Both the position numbers and the translations under genes were made by a program. From Stomorhina lunata (Eukaryota > Arthropoda > Insecta > Diptera > Rhiniidae), in contig OW121741.1 of NCBI GenBank assembly GCA_933228675.1, positions 75,320,629-75,384,628 on the forward strand: DNA of 64,000 nucleotides, in the 5' to 3' direction. The notes under the pieces are model-generated. The model had not been told where the DNA came from. It made no database searches and worked only from the letters and a program-made list of their open reading frames with translations. Shown here piece by piece: positions 34,266 to 44,631 of the stretch. Numbering within the stretch: the first letter of the stretch is position 1; each line of letters starts with the position of its first letter.

Positions 34266-34965
34266 TGATTTATTTTGTCCGACCAACACATAGTTTGCAT
34301 AGTTTACAGTTTAACTCATTTTGAATAATTTTGGAAATTATTCATATCAACAGAAACCTCTGTCGACTCATGCGCAACAACTTTGCTAAAGATTATAGTC
34401 TGATCAAATGCACAGTTTACGATTTAATTCATTTTGAGTAGTTTTCTGTGGCGCCACCTGTCGGACTTTGCTTATTCCGATTCATAAACCTTCTTCGGCT
34501 TATCCGTAACAACTTTGCTGAAGATTAAAGCATGATTAAATGTACAGCATACGATTAAATTGACTTTGAGTATATTTCAGTAGCGCCACCTGTCGAAATT
34601 TCTTCATACCAACTAAGAAACCTTCGTCGGCTCATGTGCAACAACTTTGCTAAAGATTGTAGCATGATTAAATGTACAGATTACGATTAAATTGACTTTG
34701 AGTAAGTTTCTGTAGCGCCACCTGTCGGAAATTATTCATACCAACTAAAAAGCCTTTGTCGGCTCATGCGCTACAACTTTGCTAAAGATCATAGCATGAT
34801 CAAATGTACAGTTTACGATTTAATTAATTTTTAGTAATTTTCAGTGGCGCCATCTGTCGGAAATTAGTCTTATCAACTTTAAAACCTTCGCCGGCTTATC
34901 CGCAACATCTTCGATAAAGAGCATAACACAATCAAATTCACAGTTTACTATTCTATAAAGAACAT

Positions 34966-35708
34966 TGTAACGAAGTAAAACTCTCATTACATTATTTTTA
35001 TTATGTTATTATATTTGGATTGTATTATTTTATTTAAGTATTGGAATTTATTACCTAAGTTAAGATTTTTAATGAAATGTAATTAATTTACATATATTTT
35101 CTCTTATTTAAAAGAGTTTAGTTATAAGAGATTACAAAGTATAAGAGAATCTAGCATTCCGCTCTCTTACACAAAATCATACTGTGCTGATCACTACTAC
35201 TTACTAAGACTATCACTGCTTCAGTTGGTCTTTGGCTGTTGTAGTGGGCGGACAGCTACTGCAAGTTTGCGACAGCTTCGGTAGCAGCCATTCACACACA
35301 ACCAAACCTCAGCTCAGTAGTGGTAGTCCCTACTGGTTTTTATAGCCATAGGGATTAGTAGTAGTAGTGTACAGGGAAACTACTGGTATTGACAGCCATA
35401 GATCCCAGACACAGTAGATTATAGTGGTAGTGCAGAGTGGAATACTGGTTCTGACGGCCATAGTCCACAGGTGTTAGTCACTAATACACTAACAACCAAA
35501 AGAAAACCCACATTATTTAAGATAAGTATATCGGACAAAGCGGGAAGTCTGGTACTGTCTTTCGACCTGGTCGTTTCTGCCTGTTTTTCTGGATCTGGTC
35601 GCTACTATTAATATAAATTTAAGTAATTTTGTTAAGTTAAAATAAATAAATATCCTGTGAAATAAAAATCCTGGTCCTACTGAATTACTCCTGGCAAACT
35701 TGGTTATA
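34966..35708 (+). repeat. Gypsy 5' LTR
   Basis: 743 bp, TGTAACGAAG...GGTTATA. It contains three related internal motifs of the form ACTGG-N4-6-ACAGCCATAG between about 35330 and 35465 and AATAAA polyadenylation-like signals near 35641. The ends lack the usual terminal CA. Confidence 0.93.
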
Positions 35709-35710
35709 AA

Positions 35711-35728
35711 TGGCGCCCGAGCAGGGAC
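35711..35728 (+). promoter_or_regulatory. Gypsy primer-binding site (tRNA-Lys type)
   Basis: TGGCGCCCGAGCAGGGAC lies two bases after the 5' LTR. It matches the tRNA-Lys3-type primer site known from lentiviruses at 17 of 18 positions. It primes minus-strand DNA synthesis. Confidence 0.88.
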
Positions 35729-35832
35729 ACAAATAATTTAATTTGTGACTTAAAAAAAAATAAGAAATCAAACGTAGTAAAATAAATTAACAGCTATAAT
35801 TACTTACTGGAAAATCATATTGCATAATCAAC

Positions 35833-36840
35833 ATGAGCCGAAATTTTATAAATCAGATTAGAAAGGATGTCCTTTGTACAAGTCTTAAGGAACTGGGACT
35901 AGATGGTGAAGGCAGCTTAGATGAAATGAGGGCTAGATTGCGGTCGTATTTGGACAAGGCTATTATTCCAAAGGAACACGAGATTATTATCGATAGACTA
36001 AGAGCAATGGTGGAGGTTCCTGAAAAAGAATTGAAAGTACCTCTTGCAAGAACTTCACGAGCATCGTCCCCGGTGAATTATCATGAGGTCCCACAAGTAA
36101 CTTCTGACAATTTCTCTGAGGTATGTGATAAGGTACGTAAATGGCGTATTAAATATGATGGCGGGAGAGAACCGTTAGGTTTTCTAGAACGAATTGATGA
36201 ACTAGCCACGTGCTATGCTATTTCTAAAAATACTTTGATGAATTTTATGCCGGAACTTCTAAAAGGAGATGCGTTATCTTGGTACCGAAACAACAAGGAT
36301 AACTGGAAAACATATTTGGATTTTGTAGAAGATTTCAAATTGTTCTTTTTACCGACACGCTTCTTCGAAAATTTAGAGGACGATATTCGAAACCGAAAAC
36401 AACAAGCGAATGAGAGTTTCGTGGATTATGTTACAGCTATACAGTCTTTGATGAGGTTGACGAGTCTGTCTACAAGTGAACAACTGGAAAGAATATTTTG
36501 TGATTGTCGCCCTGAATACAAGATCTACATAAAGAGACGAGATTTTTCTAAATTACGTGAACTCATCAGACTGGCCCAAGATTTTGAGAGCATTCGTATG
36601 GAAGAAGCATCACAAAAGAATGTTCGACGCTTGCAAACTGCAGTTGCTACCAACAACGATACACAAGTATGTTACCGATGCGGCGAACCGGGTCACACCC
36701 GACGAACGTGTTCAAACAATCAAATTTTGTTTTGCTGGGATTGCGGTAAGAGAGGTGTAAAGACTGTTGACTGCTGTAGACGAAGGTCGGAAAACTCCCA
36801 AGGAGATCCGTCAAAGAGAGAAGGAGGGGCGGATCTCTAG
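35833..36840 (+). CDS. gag: Gypsy Gag protein
   Basis: 335 residues from the first ATG after the primer site (MSRNFINQIRKD). The middle (about residues 90-250) has the helical retrotransposon-gag character with GDALSWYRNNKDNW and FVDYVTAIQSLM. The nucleocapsid end has one canonical CX2CX4HX4C zinc knuckle starting at C280 (CYRCGEPGHTRRTC). A second knuckle starts at C301 (CWDCGKRGVKTVDC), where the zinc-binding His is replaced by Val. Gag forms the virus-like particle and binds the element RNA. It ends with TAG at 36838-36840, 60 nt inside the open pol frame, so pol must be reached by a -1 shift. Confidence 0.93.
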   Translation: MSRNFINQIRKDVLCTSLKELGLDGEGSLDEMRARLRSYLDKAIIPKEHEIIIDRLRAMVEVPEKELKVPLARTSRASSPVNYHEVPQVTSDNFSEVCDKVRKWRIKYDGGREPLGFLERIDELATCYAISKNTLMNFMPELLKGDALSWYRNNKDNWKTYLDFVEDFKLFFLPTRFFENLEDDIRNRKQQANESFVDYVTAIQSLMRLTSLSTSEQLERIFCDCRPEYKIYIKRRDFSKLRELIRLAQDFESIRMEEASQKNVRRLQTAVATNNDTQVCYRCGEPGHTRRTCSNNQILFCWDCGKRGVKTVDCCRRRSENSQGDPSKREGGADL

Positions 36841-39800
36841 ATAGAAAATCTTTCCCTATTGTACTCAGTATAGATGACGACTATCGCTTATGTACTTGGC
36901 TTACGATTAAAAATAGGAAAATTAACGCTGTCATTGACACTGGTGCTACACATTCCTGTATTAACTTGTGCATTGTCCAAGATCTTAAAATTCCCATTAC
37001 TCCTCCCGATTTTTGTAACTTGGTACTGGCTGACCAATCAAAGGTTTCGGTACGAGGTTCTGTAAACATCTGGCTCATATTAAATGGCGTGGTGTATAGA
37101 CACAGCTTTCTGGTATTAAATAACAGTATTGATCCAATCATCATCGGTATGAATTTCTTTAAACAAACTGGCACTGAACTTCGAATTATTACATTGAATA
37201 AAAATCCTAGTAAAACACGTAAAAATAATTTACCTCAAATAAGCTCCTTACAGGCCGGTCTACCTGAAGAACCCGAGGACCAAGTGATAAAACAACAAAT
37301 TGACGGTTTTCTGGAAATGCACCTACCGCGATTTGATTCTATAGAGGGTCATTCCAACATCACAGAACACGTTATTAACATGAAACACAACAGACCTTTG
37401 CGACAACGATACTACCCCCGTAATCCTGCCATGCAGCAAGTAATAGACAACCAGATTGATGAACTAATTCAGGAAGGACGAATTGAGCCATCGAAAAGTC
37501 CATATAGTTCTCCGATTGTATTAGCGAGAAAGAAAAATAATGAGTGGCGTCTATGCGTGGACTATCGCCAAATAAATGAAAACTCGATACGTGATGCTTA
37601 TCCAATACCTCAAATAAACTCGATATTGGAAAAGCTTCGAAACAGCAAATTCTTTAGCACGATCGACCTTCGTAACGGCTACTGGCAAATACCAATGGCT
37701 CCTGATAGTAAGCAGTTCACTGCCTTTACAGTACCTGGTCGTGGATTATACCAGTGGTGCGTGATGCCTTTTGGCCTACATTCAGCTCCAGCAACTTTTC
37801 AACGAGCTCTCGATATCGTTATTGGACCTGAGCTGGATGAATTCGCATTCGCTTATTTAGATGATATCGTCGTTCTTGGTAAAACACTGGATGAACATTT
37901 GCAGAATCTAAAAACAGTTTTTGATCGACTTGTCAAAGCCAAACTGCGGATAAATGTGGATAAATGTAGTTTCGCGCAAAGAAAGATTCGATATCTGGGG
38001 CACATAATTAGTGAAGAAGGCATACACACGGATCCAGAAAAGGTAAACGCTGTTGTAGCTTTGCCAGAGCCGAAAACCCTAAAAGAGCTGAGATCATTCC
38101 TGAACACTGCAGCCTGGTATCGCCGATTCATACCAAACTTTTCGACCATTTCAAGTCCATTGAATGAACTACTCAAGAAAAACAAACGCTGGGAATGGGG
38201 TAGAAAACAGGATGAAGCTTTCGAGGAAATAAAACAACAGCTCATAGAAGCTCCTGCGCTTACCTGTCCCGACTTTAGTCGCTCTTTTATTTTACAAACT
38301 GATGCAAGTGACGTTGGCCTTGGTGTCGTCCTTACTCAGGAATTCGAGGATGGAGAAAAAGTTATTGCTTATGCCAGTCGCACCCTTTCCGCTCCCGAGA
38401 AAAATTACACAGTTACAGAGAAGGAGTGTCTCGCTATCATCTGGGGAATTCGGAAAATGAGACACTACGTTGAGGGCTATCACTTTACCATTGTTACAGA
38501 TCACCAGTCCCTAAAATGGCTAAACTCAATACAATCACCCTCAGGCAGAATAGCTCGATGGGCTCTCGAAATGATGCAGTACGACTACGAGATACGATAT
38601 CGCAAGGGCAAGTTAAATGTAATAGCAGATGCACTATCGCGATATCCATTAGACGAAACAAGCACTTCAGCGGCAGCACTGCAAATGATAATCAAGAGTG
38701 ACGAGAACGATGATCAATGGTACCTTAAAAAAATGAAAACGGTACAAAATACCCCAGAACAACTTCCTGATTATCAGATCGATAGCAATGGAAATCTCCG
38801 ACGTCATATCTATGATTCTACTGCTTACAACGATCAAGATTCGGTTCCGTGGAAATTGGTAGTACCAAAATCAGATCGGTGCCGTGTCCTCAGAGAATGT
38901 CACGATGACGTAACTGCTGGTCACCTGGGTATCAACAAAACAACTGCACGAGTGACAAAACTATATTACTGGCCTGGCTTGTTTCGCGACATTGCCAAAT
39001 ATGTTCGAAAATGCGAAACGTGTCAACGATACAAACCACAACAACAACCTCTAGCTGGAAAGATGTATACTTCTCAAGTCTATCAACCATGGCACACTGT
39101 ATGTGCCGATTTCGTCGGTCCACTGCCGCGATCTATTCACGGAAATACGATCCTCATTGTATTCTACGACAGATTTACAAAATGGACAGAATTTGTAGCC
39201 GTTCGACAGGCCACAACAAAATTATTCATTAAATCTTTCCGAGAAAGAATTCTTGCTCGTTTCGGTACTCCCTATGTACTATTAACAGACAATGGAACTC
39301 AGTTCACTAGCCGTGAATGCCAAAAATACTTTGAATCTCTTGGGGTTAAACAACAATTCACCGCTCCTTACTCGCCGCACGAGAACCCTACGGAAAGGGC
39401 CAATCGTATCGTAAAGACTATGATTGCACAATTTACAGAAGCTAACCAACGTAAGTGGGATGAAAACCTTCCAGAATTATCACTGGCTCTCAACTCAAGT
39501 AAACAGAGCTCCACTAAGTTTAGTCCTGCCTACCTAACGCAAGGCAGAGAGCTACGCCTTCCAAAATCGATGTTTAGCGAAAAAACGCAATCCGAAATTA
39601 TAGAGGAGGAAACTACACCCGAAGACAGACACAAGAATCTACAAGAAATATTTAAATTGGTTCAAGAAAATCTGAAGAGTGCTGCCAGCAACCAAGCAAA
39701 ACATTACAATCTTCGACGCCGTGACTGGTCTCCACGAAAAGGTGATTTGGTGCTAGCAAGGAACCGTGTTTTATCAAAGGCAGTAGAGTTTTTCGCCGCT

Positions 39801-39938
39801 AAGCTTGCTCCTAAGTTTGAAGGTCCTTTTATGGTCTCTGAATACATCTCCCCGGTTATCGTACGCCTCACAGATATAGACAAGAAGAAAGACCGTGGAA
39901 CAGCTCATGTTAAAGATCTTAAGCCTTTTTACAACTAA
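36780..39938 (+). CDS. pol: Gypsy Pol polyprotein (PR-RT-RNase H-IN)
   Basis: The frame is open from 36780, just after a stop, and is -1 relative to gag. The first obvious domain is an aspartic protease with IDTGATHSC (catalytic D at 36936-36938). There is no ATG before it, supporting translation as a Gag-Pol fusion. The reverse transcriptase has RLCVDYRQIN, MPFGLHSAPATFQ and YLDD at 37854-37865. RNase H has TDAS with D at 38301 and later VTDHQSL. The integrase has GHLGINKT and CETCQRYK (zinc HHCC), D at 39108 (ADFVGP), D at 39288 (TDNGTQF) and E at 39393 (NPTERANR), then FEGPF, the GPY/F-type module, near the C-terminus. There are no stops or frameshifts. The element strand and order are standard for Ty3/gypsy. 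Confidence 0.95.
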   Translation, partial: TKVGKLPRRSVKERRRGGSLDRKSFPIVLSIDDDYRLCTWLTIKNRKINAVIDTGATHSCINLCIVQDLKIPITPPDFCNLVLADQSKVSVRGSVNIWLILNGVVYRHSFLVLNNSIDPIIIGMNFFKQTGTELRIITLNKNPSKTRKNNLPQISSLQAGLPEEPEDQVIKQQIDGFLEMHLPRFDSIEGHSNITEHVINMKHNRPLRQRYYPRNPAMQQVIDNQIDELIQEGRIEPSKSPYSSPIVLARKKNNEWRLCVDYRQINENSIRDAYPIPQINSILEKLRNSKFFSTIDLRNGYWQIPMAPDSKQFTAFTVPGRGLYQWCVMPFGLHSAPATFQRALDIVIGPELDEFAFAYLDDIVVLGKTLDEHLQNLKTVFDRLVKAKLRINVDKCSFAQRKIRYLGHIISEEGIHTDPEKVNAVVALPEPKTLKELRSFLNTAAWYRRFIPNFSTISSPLNELLKKNKRWEWGRKQDEAFEEIKQQLIEAPALTCPDFSRSFILQTDASDVGLGVVLTQEFEDGEKVIAYASRTLSAPEKNYTVTEKECLAIIWGIRKMRHYVEGYHFTIVTDHQSLKWLNSIQSPSGRIARWALEMMQYDYEIRYRKGKLNVIADALSRYPLDETSTSAAALQMIIKSDENDDQWYLKKMKTVQNTPEQLPDYQIDSNGNLRRHIYDSTAYNDQDSVPWKLVVPKSDRCRVLRECHDDVTAGHLGINKTTARVTKLYYWPGLFRDIAKYVRKCETCQRYKPQQQPLAGKMYTSQVYQPWHTVCADFVGPLPRSIHGNTILIVFYDRFTKWTEFVAVRQATTKLFIKSFRERILARFGTPYVLLTDNGTQFTSRECQKYFESLGVKQQFTAPYSPHENPTERANRIVKTMIAQFTEANQRKWDENLPELSLALNSSKQSSTKFSPAYLTQGRELRLPKSMFSEKTQSEIIEEETTPEDRHKNLQEIFKLVQENLKSAASNQAKHYNLRRRDWSPRKGDLVLARNRVLSKAVEFFAAKLAPKFEGPFMVSEYISPVIVRLTDIDKKKDRGTAHVKDLKPFYN

Positions 39939-39960
39939 GATTCGTATTGCACTAATTATT

Positions 39961-39977
39961 TTATAATATATTCACAG
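39961..39977 (+). promoter_or_regulatory. Candidate 3' splice site before the third ORF
   Basis: A T/A-rich tract ending ATATATTCACAG at 39977 lies nine bases before the ATG of the third ORF. The position is analogous to the env acceptor of errantivirus-type gypsy elements. No donor was identified with confidence. This is an inference from sequence pattern only. Confidence 0.4.
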
Positions 39978-39986
39978 AGTTTCAAA

Positions 39987-40394
39987 ATGATAGACGACAA
40001 CAAGTTTCAACGTAGCTGCCAAAGGTTCAGAGAAGCAATGGACCGTGAAAAATTAAAACATAGAAAAACTGTTCAAATCCAATCAGTACTTCTCCTACCA
40101 AATTTATACAATCCGTACACTGACGTCCGTTACTCAAAAAAACCCGATGTCCTAGCCCGATTGGTCAAAGAATTAGAGATCGACAAAGAAGATGACAGTG
40201 TTTCTACTCTATGGGTCCCATCTGTGCTTGCCTCTATCGAACCCATTGGTCCTGGAAAACGAACACGCTTTTTGATGAAAACCGATTTATACACAGTTGA
40301 AGTCTACATTCGCAGGTCGCTTGATGTGTGGATTATCCAGGGGAAAGAAAAATTTATTTTTCCAAAGCCCAGGAATAACGAAGCGGTTATTTAA
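39987..40394 (+). CDS. Gypsy third ORF, unknown function
   Basis: 135 codons between pol and the 3' LTR, the place occupied by env in envelope-bearing gypsy elements. The protein is charged and soluble-looking (MIDDNKFQRSCQRFREAMDR at the start; FPKPRNNEAVI at the end). It has no signal peptide, membrane span, furin site or glycosylation-rich region, so an envelope role is unlikely. The start codon context is AAAATGA. It is in the same frame as pol. After the pol stop at 39936-39938 there are 16 sense codons and no other stop before this ATG, so readthrough or splicing are both conceivable. I do not recognise a family. Intactness over 408 nt next to intact gag and pol suggests it is a real gene of the element. 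Confidence 0.75.
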   Translation: MIDDNKFQRSCQRFREAMDREKLKHRKTVQIQSVLLLPNLYNPYTDVRYSKKPDVLARLVKELEIDKEDDSVSTLWVPSVLASIEPIGPGKRTRFLMKTDLYTVEVYIRRSLDVWIIQGKEKFIFPKPRNNEAVI

Positions 40395-40412
40395 AAAAAA
40401 AATAAAATAAAC

Positions 40413-40423
40413 AAAGAGGGAGA
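40413..40423 (+). promoter_or_regulatory. Gypsy polypurine tract
   Basis: AAAGAGGGAGA, eleven purines directly before the TG of the 3' LTR. It is the expected primer for plus-strand DNA synthesis. Confidence 0.9.
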
Positions 40424-41166
40424 TGTAACGAAGTAAAACTCTCATTACATTATTTTTATTATGTTATTATATTTGGATTGTATTATTTTATTTAAGTATT
40501 GGAATTTATTACCTAAGTTAAGATTTTTAATGAAATGTAATTAATTTACATATATTTTCTCTTATTTAAAAGAGTTTAGTTATAAGAGATTACAAAGTAT
40601 AAGAGAATCTAGCATTCCGCTCTCTTACACAAAATCATACTGTGCTGATCACTACTACTTACTAAGACTATCACTGCTTCAGTTGGTCTTTGGCTGTTGT
40701 AGTGGGCGGACAGCTACTGCAAGTTTGCGACAGCTTCGGTAGCAGCCATTCACACACAACCAAACCTCAGCTCAGTAGTGGTAGTCCCTACTGGTTTTTA
40801 TAGCCATAGGGATTAGTAGTAGTAGTGTACAGGGAAACTACTGGTATTGACAGCCATAGATCCCAGACACAGTAGATTATAGTGGTAGTGCAGAGTGGAA
40901 TACTGGTTCTGACGGCCATAGTCCACAGGTGTTAGTCACTAATACACTAACAACCAAAAGAAAACCCACATTATTTAAGATAAGTATATCGGACAAAGCG
41001 GGAAGTCTGGTACTGTCTTTCGACCTGGTCGTTTCTGCCTGTTTTTCTGGATCTGGTCGCTACTATTAATATAAATTTAAGTAATTTTGTTAAGTTAAAA
41101 TAAATAAATATCCTGTGAAATAAAAATCCTGGTCCTACTGAATTACTCCTGGCAAACTTGGTTATA
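40424..41166 (+). repeat. Gypsy 3' LTR
   Basis: 743 bp. I saw no difference from the 5' LTR on reading both through. It is followed by the second ACAT target copy at 41167-41170. Confidence 0.93.
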
Positions 41167-41958
41167 ACATACATACAGACAAACATTCATTTGTTTAAAA
41201 TAATACTAATTTTTCCCCCTTTTTATTCCCTAATTTCTAAAAGTTCCATATGTATATTTGGTACTTTTTTGGTGCCAATTGAATTCGGTACATTTAACAT
41301 AATGTATAATGTTCCTATTCATATTACTTTGGAGATGTTAAGTTATCATTTTATCCCTTTTTTACCCATTTTGGCTCCAAAATCAAAAAAGTACCAAATA
41401 CGTGTTTCATGTTTTTTTTACATCTATTGATTGCAGTACCAAGTTTCTTTCTATATTCTTTAGTTTAAAATATAAGAGTGGGTTAAAAAGGTGCCAAAAA
41501 AACTATTTTCACCCTTTTTTACCCCCTATCGGACATAGTTTCAAAAAAGTACCAAACACCTGTAATACCAATTATGCATATGGAACTTTTTGAAATTAGG
41601 GGATAAAAAGGGGAAAAAATTAGTAATGTTATAACTTTAAAACAAATGAATGTTTGTCTGTATGTATGTTCTTTATAGAATAGTAAACTGTGAATTTGAT
41701 CATGTTATGCTTTTTAGCAAAGATGTTGCGGATAAGCCGGCGGAGGTTTTTAAGTTGGTAAACCGAATTTCCGACAGGTGGCGCCACTGAAAATTACTAA
41801 AAATTAATTAAATCGTAAACTGTACATTTGATCATACTATGATCTTTTGCAAAGTTGTAGCGCATGAGCCGGCGAATGCTTTTTAATTGGTGTGAATAAT
41901 TTCCGACAGGTGGCGCTACTGAAAATTACTCAAAGTCAATTTAATCGTGAGCTGTACG

Positions 41959-43149
41959 AAAAACGTTGACCTCTCCTTTAAAGGATGCATCTCATTGTTC
42001 TCGAAATTTTTTATTTGTTTATACGAAAACCAACAAATATTTTCGGCCCCTAACCAAAATCTTTTCTCCTCTGCCAAGAAAAACATTTTCAGAACTTATT
42101 TATTTTTGTTTACACCTTTCAAGTACAAATAAATTTTAAATATTTTTTTCGTTTAAAATTTCCTAATCCGTTTAGCTTTTTGTATGCTACCAAATATAAT
42201 GCCAATTGTTGTCAACTAAAGGCAATTTAAATACAAAAATATAAGTGGCTTTACCTCCATAGAACAACAGACGACTAAGCACTTGCTACTTGCAGTCACA
42301 TAAAACAAAAGTCCTTTAGAGCTGAAACCAAAAATCTAAAAAAGTCACCCCATAAATTGCAAAAAACTTTAACTTGACAAACATTCAGTCGTACAAAACA
42401 CTTACATTTATTTATTCATCCAACGATTATTCGGGGTAAAACATTTAGTCGCCCACTTGCACAATTCGTCCTTAATTCTCAGAGTGTTAAACTATGGCTT
42501 TGCGACAAGTGGAAGCTTACACTTACACTTCCCCTTACACTAACACTCACATATAAATTATTTTTGTTTGTTTGCTTGACTTTTTTTCGTTGTTCTAAGG
42601 ATTTAGATTTTCCGGTTGAAATTTTTTGGTTTTGACTTTTTGCTTATTTTTTATTGTTAAGCTCCCCTCTGAGGTCTTGAGGACTCTTCCGATATTTTAT
42701 TGTTTTCTTCCTTATTTTTTGTTTTGTTTTTCTTAGCCATTTTCCCATACTTTTATTTTGCTTAAAAAACAGTTGACATTTTTTTGTGCTGCTGTTTTTG
42801 TTTCGGTTTCTCTAAAGTTGTTTTTTCACATTCAATTGAAATCCTTTTATATATTTCTATTTATCCTTTAAAGTGGTGAGTGTTGGGAAAAAATCTAAAA
42901 CTTGTTGCTGAAAAAAAAAACTTTTGTTATTATTTAAATGGGGGTTTGTGTTGTTTTTCATACCTTGTTTTTGAAAAATTATCTTTGAGGTGGTTTAGAA
43001 AAATGAGATTTGAAAAAGTTCTTTTAGTTTATGATTTTGATATGTGGAAATTTGTTATGTTAGTATTTTACCACGGAAGTTTAACTTATGGAAAATAGCC
43101 CATGTAACCTAAGTATCAATAGTTTTGGCAAATAACATAAATAACAATT
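41959..43149. other. AT-rich DNA without recognisable gene
   Basis: No coding, RNA or repeat feature recognised. This stretch carries little repeat similarity to the rest of the window and may be comparatively unique sequence. Confidence 0.45.
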
Positions 43150-43325
43150 AAGAGTGCTACATTCGGCTATGCCGAATTTATATACCCACCATCAAGTTGT
43201 GTGAAATTTAGAAACATATCTCATATATGGGCAAATCCGAAAAATATTAAATCAAGGATAAAATTTTAAAACTTTCAAAATCACGTATTTGTGTTTACGA
43301 AAATAATTACCAGTACCTGGTAGAC
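43150..43325 (+). repeat. Dispersed repeat family D, 5' end fragment
   Basis: Shows the 5' end clearly. TAAGAGTGCTAC is followed by a perfect 7-bp hairpin ATTCGGC-TAT-GCCGAAT at 43161-43176/7, then the 13-bp subterminal motif TATACCCACCATC at 43181-43193. After about 60 bp more the similarity fades. Confidence 0.75.
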
Positions 43326-43459
43326 CGAGCCTTGCTCGGAGCTTTATGATAAGCATTTTGAGGAAAATTTTAAAGTTTTTATATATTTTATATTATAAAG
43401 TGCTAAAATAAATTTAGAGGAAAGACATTGTAGAAATATTCAGTTAATTTTGGATTATT

Positions 43460-44586
43460 TGATTTATTTTGTCCGACCAACACATAGTTTGCATAGTTTA
43501 CAGTTTAACTCATTTTGAATAGTTTTGGAAATTATTCATATCAACAGAAACCTCTGTCGACTCATGCGCAATAACTTTGCTAAAGATTATAGTCTGATCA
43601 AATGAACAGTTTACAGTTTACGATTTAATTCATTTTGAGTAGTTTTCTGTGGCGCCACCTGTCGGACTTTGCTTATTCCAATTCATAAAACTTCTTCGGC
43701 TTATCCGTAACAACTTTGCTGAAGATTATAGCATGATTAAATGTACAGCATACGATTAAATTGACTTTGAGTAAATTTCAGTAGCGCCACCTGTCGGAAA
43801 TTATTCATACCAACTAAAAAGCCTTCGTCGGCTCATGCGCTACAACTTTGCTAAAGATCATAGCATGATCAAATGTACAGTTTACGATTTAATTAATTTT
43901 TAGTAATTTTCAGTGGCGCCATCTGTCGGAAATTAGTCTTATCAACTTTAAAACCTTCGCCGGCTTCTCCGCAACATCTTCGCTAAAGAGCATAACACAA
44001 TCAAATTCACAGTTTACTATTCTATAAAGAACATACATACAGACAAACATTCATTTGTTTAAAATAATACTAATTTTTCCCCCTTTTTATTCCCTAATTT
44101 CTAAAAGTTCCATCTGTATATTTGGTACTTTTTTGGTGCCAATTGAATTCGGTACATTTTTTTAAAACGCATTTAACATAATGTATAATGTTCCTATTCA
44201 TATTACTTTGGAGATGTTAAGTTATCATTTTATCCCTTTTTTACCCATTTTGGCTCCAAAATCAAAAAAGTACCAAATACGTGTTTCATTTTTTTTTTGC
44301 ATCTATTGATTGCAGTACCAAGTTTCTTTCTATATTCTTTAGTTTAAAATATAAGAGTGGGTTAAAAAGGTGCCAAAAAAACTATTTTCACCCTTTTTTA
44401 CCCCCTATCGGACATAGTTTCAAAAAAGTACCAAACATAGCGTTTTCGATTTTTTCCCCTTTTTATCCGTTTTTACCCTCTTAGAGGTAAAAGTTCCAAA
44501 AGTCCCTTCTTCTTCGACCTATACATCAAAAAAGATACCCACTGTCCAAATTTTATCAAAATCGTTAGAGCCGTTTTCGAGATAGC

Positions 44587-44631
<45 letters not shown>

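Larger units (their letters stand above)
34966..41166 (+). mobile_element. Complete Ty3/gypsy LTR retrotransposon with third ORF
   Basis: A 6201-bp element. Its 743-bp LTRs look identical by eye. The 4-bp target duplication is ACAT (34962-34965 and 41167-41170). There is a tRNA-Lys-type primer site, gag, pol in the -1 frame, a separate 135-codon ORF and a polypurine tract. All three frames are intact, so the insertion is recent and possibly still active. Integrase wording (NPTERANR) and the GPF module near the end of pol fit a Ty3/gypsy (Metaviridae) insect lineage; I do not assign a named family. Confidence 0.96.
34266..41958 (+). repeat. Dispersed repeat family A, copy 2, interrupted by gypsy and inverted downstream
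   Basis: 34266-34965 has about five 132-bp units with GCGCCACCTGTCGG at 34451, 34583 and 34714 and a variant near 34836. The gypsy element follows. 41171-41556 then continues the T-rich half in the same orientation. Near 41560-41575 the sequence flips, and 41575-41958 is a reverse-orientation A segment down to two or more 132-bp units. The empty site is preserved in copy 3 at about 44028 (AAGAACATACATACAG). Confidence 0.8.

Noticed and set aside
37375..39232. Antisense and out-of-frame ORFs within gypsy pol
   Set aside because: Shadows of the intact pol frame.
40971..41186. Frame at the 3' LTR boundary on the minus strand
   Set aside because: Antisense to the LTR and crossing the insertion junction; chance.
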